64,000 bases of DNA from NCBI RefSeq assembly GCF_049472675.1, contig NZ_JAPNXM010000011.1, forward strand, positions 1 to 64,000, written 5' to 3'. The stretch is from Deferribacter thermophilus. Its GTDB lineage: Bacteria; Chrysiogenota; Deferribacteres; Deferribacterales; Deferribacteraceae. A program made the position numbers and the translations under genes. Below are positions 53,325-62,466 of this stretch, piece by piece. Below the pieces are notes generated by a model that did no database searches, had not been told where the DNA came from, and saw nothing but the letters and a program-made list of their open reading frames with translations. Position 1 is the stretch's first letter; the number at the start of each line of letters is the position of its first letter.

Positions 53325-54977
53325 TTATATGCATTTTATTCTATTTATTGCTTCTAAACCACCAATTATATTGTAAGCTTCATAACCTAAATTCCTGAGA
53401 AACCTTGTTGCTAAATAACCTCTAAATCCAACAGCACAATGTATATACACAGGCTTATTTTTATCTATTTCATCCAAGTGGTCTCTTATATCATTTACAT
53501 AAATATTTTTTGCCTTTTCAAGTTTGTAGGCTTTATATTCTAATTTGGTTCTAACGTCAATAACTTGTATTGAATTCTCATTATAAATTTTTAAAAAATC
53601 TTGTGGCTTAATACCAAAGCCTTCTCCTCTATCCTGATTTGCAGCTACAAAGCCAGCTTTATTAATATTATCTTTAGCAGAACCATAGGGTGGTGCGTAG
53701 CAGTAATCTATATTTTCAAGGTCATAAATTGTTAAATCACCATATATGGCTGAAGCAATAGCATCTACTTTCCTAGCAGTATTATAGTTTCCACTTGCTT
53801 CTACTCCAAGTATTTTCTTAGATTTTTTGTCATAGATTAATTTCATGAAAATTTGTTCGTAGCCTGGGTAATATTCTGCATGATCTGGATCTTCTGTATA
53901 AACAAAATCAGCATCAAAACCAGCTGCTAACGCATCTTCATAGCTCAAACCAGTTTTTGCTACAACTTTATCTAAAAACCCTACAACACTAGTACCTATG
54001 ACTCCTGGATTTTGTAGCATGCCTCCAGCTGCATTACATCCAGCTATTCTACCTTCTCTATTTGCAGGTCCAGCTAATGGTAAAAAAAGATGTTTTTTTG
54101 AAACAATATGAAATTTTTCCACTGCGTCACCAGCGGCATAAATAAAATCATAATTTGTTTGCATATATTCATTTACTTTGATTGCACCTGTTTCACCTAA
54201 AGTTATTCCTGCTTTTACAGCTAGTTCAACATTTGGTTTAACACCTGTTGCCAAAAAGAGTATATCAGCATACAGAACAGTATTGTCATTTAGTATTACT
54301 ATATATTTCCCATTATCGAATTTAACTTCAGTAACTAATCTATTTGTTAATATATCAATACCAGAGGCTTTAATTTTATCTTCTATAGAAAGAGCTATCT
54401 CTGGGGAGTAATTAGGTAAAATGTGATTTTTAGCTTCTATAATTGTTGTTTTAATCCCTGTGTGATACATAGCTTCAGCAATTTCAACACCTATATACCC
54501 TCCACCTATAATTATAGCTGTTTTTGGATTGTTTCTTTCAATATAATTTTTTATGTTATCTACATCTTCAACAGTCCTCATCTGGAAAAATGGTGTTCTT
54601 TCAATCCCTTTGATTTTTGGAATAATTGCATTAGCTCCAGTAGCAATAATAAGCTTATCAAAATTATCTTCAAAAGTTTTGTCTCCATGTTTTACGAGTA
54701 AAGTTTTATTCTTAGGGTTTATTTCAATAACTTCATGGTTAGTGAAAATATTTAGGTTAAATCGCTTTCCTAAACTTTTTGGTGTATGTAAAAGTAATCT
54801 GTTTCTGTTATTTATTAAACCTCCTATATAAAAAGGTAGTCCACAATTTGCATAGGATACATTAGAGGTTTTTTCATAAATTGTAATATCCATAAATTCA
54901 TTAGTTCTTCTAGCCTTTGCTGCTGCACTTGCACCTGCTGCAACACCACCTATAATAATCAGTTTTTCTTTATTCAA
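53325..54977 (-). CDS. CoA-disulfide reductase/NADH oxidase fused to rhodanese
   Basis: This 550-residue fusion has an FAD/NAD(P)H oxidoreductase (about 1-445) and a C-terminal rhodanese domain (about 455-548). The FAD start is IIGGVAAGASAAAKARR near 8-24, the redox cysteine is in SYANCGLPFYIGG near 41-53, NAD binding is AIIIGGGYIGVEIAEAMYH near 154-172, and FAD again FIYAAGDAVE near 275. The rhodanese loop is HCAVGFRGYLATRFL near 510-524. Such CoADR-rhodanese proteins reduce CoA disulfide, CoA persulfide or polysulfide with NAD(P)H. It overlaps mtaB by eight bases. Confidence 0.93.
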   Translation of the reverse strand: MNKEKLIIIGGVAAGASAAAKARRTNEFMDITIYEKTSNVSYANCGLPFYIGGLINNRNRLLLHTPKSLGKRFNLNIFTNHEVIEINPKNKTLLVKHGDKTFEDNFDKLIIATGANAIIPKIKGIERTPFFQMRTVEDVDNIKNYIERNNPKTAIIIGGGYIGVEIAEAMYHTGIKTTIIEAKNHILPNYSPEIALSIEDKIKASGIDILTNRLVTEVKFDNGKYIVILNDNTVLYADILFLATGVKPNVELAVKAGITLGETGAIKVNEYMQTNYDFIYAAGDAVEKFHIVSKKHLFLPLAGPANREGRIAGCNAAGGMLQNPGVIGTSVVGFLDKVVAKTGLSYEDALAAGFDADFVYTEDPDHAEYYPGYEQIFMKLIYDKKSKKILGVEASGNYNTARKVDAIASAIYGDLTIYDLENIDYCYAPPYGSAKDNINKAGFVAANQDRGEGFGIKPQDFLKIYNENSIQVIDVRTKLEYKAYKLEKAKNIYVNDIRDHLDEIDKNKPVYIHCAVGFRGYLATRFLRNLGYEAYNIIGGLEAINRIKCI

Positions 54978-56208
54978 TTACGCCTCCTATCAATCTATTA
55001 TTTTTTCTACCAAGTATTTTTATTTCATAAAAATTGTTGCTTTGTAGGTTTTCATTAACAACTTTTACATAGTGATAGTTAGATAGATGTCCAAAACCGT
55101 TACTTTCTAATAGTATTTTAGCTTTTTTACCTATCATCTTTAACTCAGAATCTTTTTTTAGCATTTCTCCTAATTTCCTAAGTTTTTTTGCACGTTCTTT
55201 TTTTATACTATCAGGGATTTGGTTTTTCATTTTGCTTGCTTGAGTCCCTTCTCTCCTTGAATAATTAAAAACATGTAGGTAATCTACTTTTGCATCTAAC
55301 AAAGTGTCTATTGTGTCTTGGAAATCGTTTTCTGTTTCAGTTGGAAATCCTACAATAACATCAGTGCCGATGGTGCAATCTTTTATACTATCTTTTACTT
55401 TTTTACAGATTTCAATAAACTCTTCAGCTGTATGTCTTCTTTTCATTAATTTTAAGATTCTATTTGAACCATTTTGCAAGGCAATATGAAGATGATTACA
55501 GATTAATCCTTTTGAATTTGCTATAAGTGATACTAACTCATCATCTATTTCATCAACATCTAAAGACGATAATCTAAATCTAATATTATAGTTTGTATAT
55601 CTTTTGGTAATAATTTTTAACAGTTCTTTTAGATTTGAGTTAAGATCAATGCCATACTTGCCTATGTGAATACCTACTAAAACGATTTCTTTATAATTTT
55701 TTTCTATTAAAGAATCTATCTCTTTTAGTATTTGTTCAGAAGGCTTTGAGCGGGGTTTTCCTCTTAGAAAAGGTATTATACAATAAGTGCAAAATGCATC
55801 ACAGCCATCTTGGATTTTTAAAAAAGCTCTTGTTTTAAGTTTTAGTTTTTGGTTTTGGGTTGAAACTAAGTTGATATTTAAGTGTTTTTTGAGATTTTCT
55901 ATCAAAGATTCTTTACTTTCATTATCTATAACAACATCGATATAATTTTTAATTTCATCTTTGATTATGGATGCATAACAGCCTGTTATAACTATTTTTG
56001 GATTATATTTATTTTTAACCTTTTTAATAAAATCGTTACACTTTTTTTCGGCAAGCTCTGTAACAGCGCAGCTATTTATTAATACAATATCGGCGTCTTC
56101 AATATTATCAACTACATGTAATCCAATTTTATTGCTTTCAAGTTTAAAATTTTCGCTTTCAGAAAGGTTGACTTTACATCCAAAAGTATGTATATATAAT
56201 CTATTCAT
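54970..56208 (-). CDS. mtaB: tRNA t6A37 methylthiotransferase MtaB
   Basis: This 412-residue radical-SAM protein has the MiaB-type N-domain HTFGCKVNLSESENF near 6-20, the SAM-cluster cysteines in QDGCDAFCTYCIIPFLRG near 132-149, and a C-terminal TRAM-like end. The KIQDGCDAFCTYCIIP context is that of MtaB, which adds methylthio to the N6-threonylcarbamoyl A37 of tRNA. The ATG has an AGGGGA site and follows a promoter at 56243-56270. The gene precedes the CoADR-rhodanese gene in one transcript. Confidence 0.93.
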   Translation of the reverse strand: MNRLYIHTFGCKVNLSESENFKLESNKIGLHVVDNIEDADIVLINSCAVTELAEKKCNDFIKKVKNKYNPKIVITGCYASIIKDEIKNYIDVVIDNESKESLIENLKKHLNINLVSTQNQKLKLKTRAFLKIQDGCDAFCTYCIIPFLRGKPRSKPSEQILKEIDSLIEKNYKEIVLVGIHIGKYGIDLNSNLKELLKIITKRYTNYNIRFRLSSLDVDEIDDELVSLIANSKGLICNHLHIALQNGSNRILKLMKRRHTAEEFIEICKKVKDSIKDCTIGTDVIVGFPTETENDFQDTIDTLLDAKVDYLHVFNYSRREGTQASKMKNQIPDSIKKERAKKLRKLGEMLKKDSELKMIGKKAKILLESNGFGHLSNYHYVKVVNENLQSNNFYEIKILGRKNNRLIGGVIE

Positions 56209-56242
56209 ATTTCCCCTTGAACTATTTTATTTTTAACCTATC

Positions 56243-56270
56243 AATATAAGTGTCCCCTGTAGGTTGTCAA
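56243..56270 (-). promoter_or_regulatory. Promoter of mtaB
   Basis: On the minus strand a consensus TTGACA (56265-56270), 16 bases, TATATT (56243-56248). The predicted start is about 28 bases before the ATG. Confidence 0.65.
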
Positions 56271-56285
56271 TATACATTAGTTTTT

Positions 56286-56310
56286 GCGCCTGTAAAGGCG
56301 CTTTTTTTTT
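56286..56310 (+). terminator. Orphan rho-independent terminator
   Basis: GCGCC (56286-56290), TGTAAA, GGCGC (56297-56301), then nine T. No plus-strand gene is seen upstream, since mtaB reads away. It may end a short unannotated transcript or block read-through. Confidence 0.75.
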
Positions 56311-56336
56311 GTAAAATTTTATGTTATTATTTTTTT

Positions 56337-56801
56337 ATGAAAAAGTTTTGGGTTATATTTGGAATAATAGTTTTAATTATAGTCATTTTATTGATATTAA
56401 AGAGTTATTTTCAAATCTCTTTTGAACCGTTAGTTTCAAATATTAAACTTAAAAAAAAGAGCGTTTTTGAACAATATATTGTAAAGGAGATTAAGATTGG
56501 TGATGATTATGGGGTTTTTATTGAAAATGTTGTAGCTACAAGTGCTGATTTAAATAATAGACATATCAAGATTGATTTATATATAATAACTGTAAATAAA
56601 AATGTTGCTAAGTTATTGTCAAAGAATAACAAACAAACAGCTATTACTATATCTAATATATTAACAAATTTTAAGATTTCTGATTTAATAACAGAAAATG
56701 GAAAGAAATTTTTAAAAAATGAGATTAAAAGAGCGCTTGAGCTAAAATATGGCAAAGGTTTGATAAAAGAGATTTATTTTCATAATATGGTGTTTTCATA
56801 A
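56337..56801 (+). CDS. FliL-like single-pass membrane protein
   Basis: This protein of about 154 residues has an N-terminal membrane helix (about 1-22, KKFWVIFGIIVLIIVILLIL) and a periplasmic domain. The C-terminal half, ILTNFKISDLITENGKKFLKNEIKRALELKYGKGLIKEIYFHNMVF near 108-153, follows the FliL pattern (helix with L..eGk..L..ei...l, then I..vyf..f). FliL supports flagellar motor function; no flagellar gene is nearby, so the role here is unclear. The start is ATG 56337; the longer frame from 56250 crosses a terminator. It overlaps glnD by one base. Confidence 0.65.
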   Translation: MKKFWVIFGIIVLIIVILLILKSYFQISFEPLVSNIKLKKKSVFEQYIVKEIKIGDDYGVFIENVVATSADLNNRHIKIDLYIITVNKNVAKLLSKNNKQTAITISNILTNFKISDLITENGKKFLKNEIKRALELKYGKGLIKEIYFHNMVFS

Positions 56802-59362
56802 TGAAAAAAGAAGACTTGAAAAAGTTTTATTGGAACAGATGGTATGATATAAAAGAGAATAGAAAGAAATTCCCTACATCCTGGCAACTTTTATCTGAAA
56901 TCTCAAAATTATCTTATGAAACTGTAAAATATGCATTGGATATTTTGGGATTTCCATTAGAAAATATTGTTTTTATTTCAATAGGTAGTCTTGCAAGAGA
57001 GCAGATGTCGCCATTTTCTGATATTGATGTTTTATTATTGCACGAAAAAGATTTAAATAAGATTGAGCAATCAAAAATTTATGAACTAACAACATTATTA
57101 TGGGATATTAATTTAAACCCAGCTATACAGATTAAATCAATACAGGATATTACTAATACTACAAATTTAGATACTATAGAAAAAACTGCTTTAATTGATT
57201 ATAGATATTTGGAAGGTAATAAAAATTTGTTTAAAAGCTATGAGCAAATAGTTAACTCATATATTATAGAAAAAGGTAAAACGAATTTTTTATTAGAACA
57301 TATTAATGTGGCTATTAAGAGGGGAGAAAAATTTAGAGATTCCATTTATAAGTTAGAACCAAATTTAAAAGAAGGGTTAGGAGGTATTAGAGATTTTAAT
57401 TTTATATGTTGGATCAATAGGATTTTATTTGGTGGAAGTAGTCTGACAACACTTGTTAAAAAAGGGATAATATCTGTACAAGACTTTGATAATCTGATGA
57501 AAGGGATAGAGTTTATATTTAGAGTAAGGAACGAGTTGCATTACTATTTTAATAGAAAAAGTGACATCTTAACTTTGGAAGCTCAAAAAGCGATAGCATC
57601 TGAGCTTGGATATATTACTACTTCTACATCGCTTAATGTGGAGCATTTTTTGAGAAACTTTTATCAGCATGCGAGAGATATATCTCTAATCACTAAAAAA
57701 GTAATAAATAAAGGGTTACAAGAAGTTATTTATAATAAAACTGAGAGAAAATCTACTGTTAGAAAACTGGGGTATGGCTTAATTCAATACAATAATTATT
57801 TAACAGCTGAGAATAAAGATATTTTCGTTAATAATAATGAATTATTGATAAAAGTTTTTGAAATATCAGCAATTAAGTCTTTAAAATTATCTGATAGATT
57901 AATCGAATTGATCAGAGATAATCTGTATTTAATAAATGAAACTTTTTTAAAAAGATATGGTAAAGTCTTTGTGAAAACAATATCTCGTTTTCCTTATTCT
58001 TACAAAATTGTTAAAAATATGTTTTTTACTGGTGTTTTAGAAAAAATTATACCAGAATTTAAAGAAATAAACTGCCGTGTTCAGTATGATCTGTATCATC
58101 ATTATACTGTTGATGAACATACTATACTGGCTCTAAAATATATTGATGATTTGGTTAGTGTAGCTAATCCATTAAATAATGTTTATTTAGACGCATATAG
58201 GGCTTTGAAAAGAAAAGACCTTTTGGCTTTGAGCATTTTACTACATGATATAGGTAAAGGGCAGGGGTTTAATCACTCTGTTGTTGGAGCGAAAATGTCT
58301 CAGGTGATTTGTAGGAGATTAAACCTCCATCCTGACGATATCGATACAGTTTCAAATATGGTTGAACAGCATTTATTAATGAGTCATATTGCTCAGAGAA
58401 GAGATTTGCATGATTTGGAGGTCATAGAATATTTTACTAATTTTTTAAACAATGAAGATGAATTGCACTTGTTGTATCTTTTAACTTATGCTGATATGAA
58501 AGCTGTGGGTGGAGCTGTTTTTAATGATTGGAAAAGTTCTCTTTTGACGGAGCTTTATTTAAAATCAAAAGTTGCAATGGAAAAAGAGTCTTTGATAAGT
58601 GAGTATAACAACATTATTAATAATAAAAGAAAAAAACTGTATGAAAGGGTAACAGATAATATAATTAGAGGGTTTATTGATAAGCTTGATTCTGAATATG
58701 TATTTACTTACAAAGTAAAACATATAATCAGGCATCTTCAAATGATTAAGCAGTTAAATCCTGATACAAATGTTATTGTTGATTATTACTCAAGGAATGA
58801 TTTAAAATGTATTGAGTTTAATATCTGCACTTATGATTTTTTAGGTTTATTGAAAAAATTAGCAGGAGTTTTTGCATATTATGGTTTAAACATTCTTGGG
58901 GCTCAGATTTTTACTTTTGAAAATAATGTAGTAATAGATACTATACAGGTAGAATCACTACACGAAGCAAATAGTTACTTGTTAGAGAAAGGGGAGAAAA
59001 TATCTAAAACTATTAAAGATGTTATTTCAAACAAAGTTCAGGTTGAAGAGTTAGTAAAGAAGGCTCCTACTACATTTTTTAAGAAGAAAATACCTAAAGA
59101 GATTAAGAAGAAAGTGGAATTTGATAATGAAATATCATCAAATTATACTGTAATTGATGTTTACACTGAGGATAAAATTGGATTGTTATATAAGATATTA
59201 TCTGTTTTTGAAGACTTAGGAATCAACGTGCAAAAGGCGAAGATTTCTACGGATGTGGATAGGGTTGTTGACTCTTTTTATGTAACAGACAAAAACTATA
59301 ACAAAATTACAGAACAAACATTTATTGATAAAATAAAATTATCTTTAATGGAAGTAATCTGA
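56801..59362 (+). CDS. glnD: [Protein-PII] uridylyltransferase / nitrogen sensor GlnD
   Basis: This 853-residue sensor modifies PII protein with UMP according to glutamine. Domains in order: nucleotidyltransferase (GSLAREQMSPFSDIDVLLLHE near 62-82), a helical GlnE-like region (EGLGGIRDFNFICW near 193), an HD domain (LSILLHDIGKGQGFNH near 478-493 with MVEQHLLMSHIAQRRDL), and two ACT domains at the C-terminus (DFLGLLKKLAGVFAYYGLN near 680 and EDKIGLLYKILSVFEDLGINV near 788). All motifs appear intact. It starts on the last base of the FliL-like gene. Confidence 0.95.
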   Translation: MKKEDLKKFYWNRWYDIKENRKKFPTSWQLLSEISKLSYETVKYALDILGFPLENIVFISIGSLAREQMSPFSDIDVLLLHEKDLNKIEQSKIYELTTLLWDINLNPAIQIKSIQDITNTTNLDTIEKTALIDYRYLEGNKNLFKSYEQIVNSYIIEKGKTNFLLEHINVAIKRGEKFRDSIYKLEPNLKEGLGGIRDFNFICWINRILFGGSSLTTLVKKGIISVQDFDNLMKGIEFIFRVRNELHYYFNRKSDILTLEAQKAIASELGYITTSTSLNVEHFLRNFYQHARDISLITKKVINKGLQEVIYNKTERKSTVRKLGYGLIQYNNYLTAENKDIFVNNNELLIKVFEISAIKSLKLSDRLIELIRDNLYLINETFLKRYGKVFVKTISRFPYSYKIVKNMFFTGVLEKIIPEFKEINCRVQYDLYHHYTVDEHTILALKYIDDLVSVANPLNNVYLDAYRALKRKDLLALSILLHDIGKGQGFNHSVVGAKMSQVICRRLNLHPDDIDTVSNMVEQHLLMSHIAQRRDLHDLEVIEYFTNFLNNEDELHLLYLLTYADMKAVGGAVFNDWKSSLLTELYLKSKVAMEKESLISEYNNIINNKRKKLYERVTDNIIRGFIDKLDSEYVFTYKVKHIIRHLQMIKQLNPDTNVIVDYYSRNDLKCIEFNICTYDFLGLLKKLAGVFAYYGLNILGAQIFTFENNVVIDTIQVESLHEANSYLLEKGEKISKTIKDVISNKVQVEELVKKAPTTFFKKKIPKEIKKKVEFDNEISSNYTVIDVYTEDKIGLLYKILSVFEDLGINVQKAKISTDVDRVVDSFYVTDKNYNKITEQTFIDKIKLSLMEVI

Positions 59363-59422
59363 TTTTTTCTGCTTAGTCATTTAATAGATTAATTAAAAAG
59401 GTGATTTTACCATTAAAGTAAA

Positions 59423-59657
59423 GAGGCTGTTGCATAATAGGACTATTTTTTGATATAAATGTAGATTTGAGATTGCTTTTCCCGCCATTTAGCTATAGAT
59501 GTTTAGTTTAAGGCTTTTGAGTTACTATGTTTAAATGTATAACTGTCATTGTGCAAACGTTAAAAGCGGGGTCGCAATGACCCCAAAATGACGTCTTTGC
59601 GAGCGGTAGCGAAGCAATCTGATGTGGCTTAAGCAATTATTATTGTGCAACACCCTC
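59423..59657. repeat. MITE-like element with embedded REP motif (235 bp)
   Basis: Terminal inverted repeats of 17 bases (59423-59439 and 59641-59657; GAGG-TGTTGCA-AATA) agree at 15 positions. Inside are a hairpin GGGGTC/GACCCC (59568-59584), a second inverted pair AGATTGCTT (59470-59478) and AAGCAATCT (59612-59620), and a REP-like motif (59588-59620) that recalls the widespread TGCGAG...GCGAAGCAATCT repeat. No transposase is encoded. No clear target duplication was found. It lies in the 593-base gap between glnD and the molybdoenzyme. Confidence 0.65.
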
Positions 59658-59802
59658 GATAGATTATAATATTGTAGTATTTGAATATTGTAATATATAA
59701 ATAATTGATAATAAAGGGTTTTATTGGATATAACGCTGTTTTGAAACATGAAAAAGAAATGTTTTTAAAAATTAATTTTTCCTTAATTATTCCTTTGAAA
59801 TC

Positions 59803-59839
59803 CTGTTTAATAAGTATAGTTTAATGCTATATCATACAG
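59803..59839. promoter_or_regulatory. Imperfect dyad upstream of the molybdoenzyme operon
   Basis: The segment begins CTGTTTAAT and ends ATCATACAG, forming an imperfect palindrome centred near 59821, about 55 bases before the -35 box. It could be a site for an activator of anaerobic respiration. The regulator is unknown. Confidence 0.3.
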
Positions 59840-59876
59840 TAAAAATATTATATGTTAATAATATATTAAATAATTC

Positions 59877-59906
59877 TTGATTATTTTAACTAAATAAAAA
59901 TATATT
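59877..59906 (+). promoter_or_regulatory. Promoter of the molybdoenzyme operon
   Basis: TTGATT (59877-59882), 18 bases, TATATT (59901-59906), giving a leader of about 43 bases to the ATG at 59956. Confidence 0.45.
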
Positions 59907-59955
59907 TAATTTGTAGGAATTTTTAAACAAAAATTTTTGATTTTGGAGGTTGATT

Positions 59956-62466
59956 ATGCCTTGTATTAGCAGAAGGAATTTTTTGAAATTAGGTGTTGCA
60001 TCGGCAATATCGTCAAACTTACTTTCTATCCAAAAGTCTTATGCGAGCGTTTCTCCTGTTGATTTTGGAGTGGAAAAGAAAGTACCCGTTTTGTGCAGAA
60101 TGTGTGCTCAATTTTGTCCTATGTTGGCTGTTGTTCTTGATGGGAGGGTTATAAGAATTGAGTCAAATAAGCACACTCCACATTCAGGTATTTGTGCACG
60201 TGGTAGGTCTGCAATGGGTGCCTTATATAATCCTGATAGAGTAAAATATCCGCTAATTCGTGTTGGTAAAAGAGGTGAAGGGAAATTTAGAAGAGCTACT
60301 TGGGATGAAGCGCTTAATATGATTGCTTCTAAACTAAAGGAATTAAAAAGGAATAATGAAGAACATCTTGTTGCATTTCTCCCAAGGTTTAATAGTGCAC
60401 CAGAAATGGATAAGCAATTTTTTAAAATTTATGGGACGCCAAATATTGTTGGTTATGGTGACACCTGTTTTGGTAATTCGCTTATAGTGAGTTTTGGAGC
60501 TATTTTTGGTGGTAAGGAAGATCACGGAGTACCTGGAGGAGGTACTGGAGCTTTGACTCCAGATTATGAAAATGCAAAATATGGTTTACTTATAAATAGA
60601 AACCCTGGTGGAGGGCTTGTAACATTTCCTTGGGGTGTAATGTTTGGTAGAGGGAAAAGAAATGGTTTGAAAGTTACTGTTGTTGATCCAAGAAAACCTT
60701 CTGAAGCTGGTGAAAGTTTAACTGATTGGTTACCTATAAGACCAGGAACAGATCTAGCCTTCCTTTTGGCTTTATCTCATCTCATTTTAACTAATGATAG
60801 TTACAACAAAGAATTTTTAATGAAGTATACAAATGCTGCAATGTTAGTTGATAGTGAAGGTAAACCTGTATATACAGAACATACTGATGACAAACACTTT
60901 GATTATTTAGTTTTCGATGAAGCTGATAAATCGTTTAAATTATCACATCTTGCTCAAAAACCTGCTTTATTGGGATCGTTTGAGTATAATGGTCAAAAAG
61001 TTAAAACAGCACTAACAGTTTTAAAAGAATCATCAGTACAATATACGCCAGAATGGGCAGAAAAAATTACTTCAATCCCTGCTGCTAAAATTAGACAAGT
61101 TGCTGAAAATTTGGTTAAAAATTCTCCTCAAGTATTTATAGAAAGAGGTTACAGGTCAGTAAGATATTTAAACTCTATGGAAGAAAAAAAAGTAATTTTG
61201 ATGCTCAATGTTCTTTTAGGAAACATTGGTGCAAAGGGTGGTATGATTATTCAAAGAAAAGTTGAAACTGCATCATATTTAAAAACTCCAAAACCTAAAA
61301 CAAAATCTATAAGTATCTACTATAGAGATATTGATGAGTTTTCACTAATAAATACTTCGGATTATAGAAGGATATTTATAAAGTCGCTTTTGGATGAAAA
61401 ACCTTATAAATGTAAAATGGCAGTATTTTGGGGACAAAATATAATTGGTGGTTCTACAGGTGGTGAAGAAATAATAAAAGCATTAGAGAAGCTTGAAATG
61501 ATTGTAGCTGTGACACCATTTTTTAATGAAACTGCTCTTTATGCTGATATAATTATTCCTGATGCGATGTTTTTGGAAAGAGATGAAGCAATAAGAACTA
61601 AGTTTAAAACACCTTATCCAGTTGTTGCAGTTCACAAAAAAGCAGTTGACCCGCTTTTTGAAGCAAAGGATGGTTATTGGATTGTATTAGAGCTTGCTAA
61701 AAGGGTCTTTGATGAAGAAACTTATGATAAATATTTTAAAGAATTTGAAGAAAAAGGTATTAAATCAATATGGGAAAAGCAGCTTTCTCACTTGAAAGGA
61801 TTGGACGAAAAAGAGAAGAGTGAGTTTTCAATATCTTCACTGTTTGAAAAAGGGGTTTGGACTGGACATATAAAATATGGTGTAAAAGCAAAAACAAAAT
61901 CTAAAAAAATCGAGCTTTACAGCACGTTTTTACAAAAAAAATATTTGGAAATGAAACCAAAGAATGAAAAACTTTCGCTATTACTTGATCCAAAATTTAA
62001 ATATGTAGATCCTTACTGGAGAACATTTAAGAATAATCTAGGTAGCGATGAATTTGTACCAGTTACAGGTTTTAACCCTTTGAGCTCCTTTACGGGTGCA
62101 CAAACAAGAAACAACCCTATCTTGAAGGTTATTGGAGAAATGGTGGATTGGGATGCTGTGTATATAAATAAAGAAAAGGGTGAAAAGTTGGGACTGAAAG
62201 ACGGCGATATGGTAGAAATTTTCAATATAGAAAGACCACATTTGGCAACTTTGGCAAAAGTAAAACTGGTTGAGCATGTCCATCCTGATGCTATGTTTTC
62301 ATATTATGGAGTGGGAGCTGGTTATTATAAGAAATATAATAATTTTCTTACTTATGCTCCGAAATATGGGTTCAATCCAAATCATATAGGGAATTTTAAC
62401 TTTGCACCACTTGATGGTGGTCAACTTGCTCAAGATTTTATTGTTAAAATTAGGAGGCCAAAATGA
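59956..62466 (+). CDS. Tat-exported molybdopterin oxidoreductase, PsrA/PhsA-like catalytic subunit
   Basis: This 836-residue catalytic subunit begins with a Tat signal (SRRNFLKLGVASAISS near 5-20). A 4Fe-4S cluster motif CRMCAQFC at 47-54 with Cys80 follows, then the molybdopterin domains. The Mo ligand is most likely Cys171 (YGDTCFGNS), as in polysulfide, thiosulfate and tetrathionate reductases, rather than Ser or the Sec/Cys-His of formate dehydrogenase. The C-terminal molybdopterin dinucleotide-binding domain starts near 690. Physiological substrate unknown; sulfur oxyanion, polysulfide or arsenate are candidates. The start is ATG 59956, six bases from GGAGG. Confidence 0.88.
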   Translation: MPCISRRNFLKLGVASAISSNLLSIQKSYASVSPVDFGVEKKVPVLCRMCAQFCPMLAVVLDGRVIRIESNKHTPHSGICARGRSAMGALYNPDRVKYPLIRVGKRGEGKFRRATWDEALNMIASKLKELKRNNEEHLVAFLPRFNSAPEMDKQFFKIYGTPNIVGYGDTCFGNSLIVSFGAIFGGKEDHGVPGGGTGALTPDYENAKYGLLINRNPGGGLVTFPWGVMFGRGKRNGLKVTVVDPRKPSEAGESLTDWLPIRPGTDLAFLLALSHLILTNDSYNKEFLMKYTNAAMLVDSEGKPVYTEHTDDKHFDYLVFDEADKSFKLSHLAQKPALLGSFEYNGQKVKTALTVLKESSVQYTPEWAEKITSIPAAKIRQVAENLVKNSPQVFIERGYRSVRYLNSMEEKKVILMLNVLLGNIGAKGGMIIQRKVETASYLKTPKPKTKSISIYYRDIDEFSLINTSDYRRIFIKSLLDEKPYKCKMAVFWGQNIIGGSTGGEEIIKALEKLEMIVAVTPFFNETALYADIIIPDAMFLERDEAIRTKFKTPYPVVAVHKKAVDPLFEAKDGYWIVLELAKRVFDEETYDKYFKEFEEKGIKSIWEKQLSHLKGLDEKEKSEFSISSLFEKGVWTGHIKYGVKAKTKSKKIELYSTFLQKKYLEMKPKNEKLSLLLDPKFKYVDPYWRTFKNNLGSDEFVPVTGFNPLSSFTGAQTRNNPILKVIGEMVDWDAVYINKEKGEKLGLKDGDMVEIFNIERPHLATLAKVKLVEHVHPDAMFSYYGVGAGYYKKYNNFLTYAPKYGFNPNHIGNFNFAPLDGGQLAQDFIVKIRRPK

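Noticed and set aside
54423..54831. Two plus-strand open frames inside the CoA-disulfide-reductase gene
   Set aside because: They lie antisense to conserved FAD/NAD motifs and have no start signals.
56250..56336. N-terminal extension of the FliL-like gene from 56250
   Set aside because: The extension crosses a strong terminator and has no ribosome-binding site. ATG 56337 starts directly at the membrane helix.
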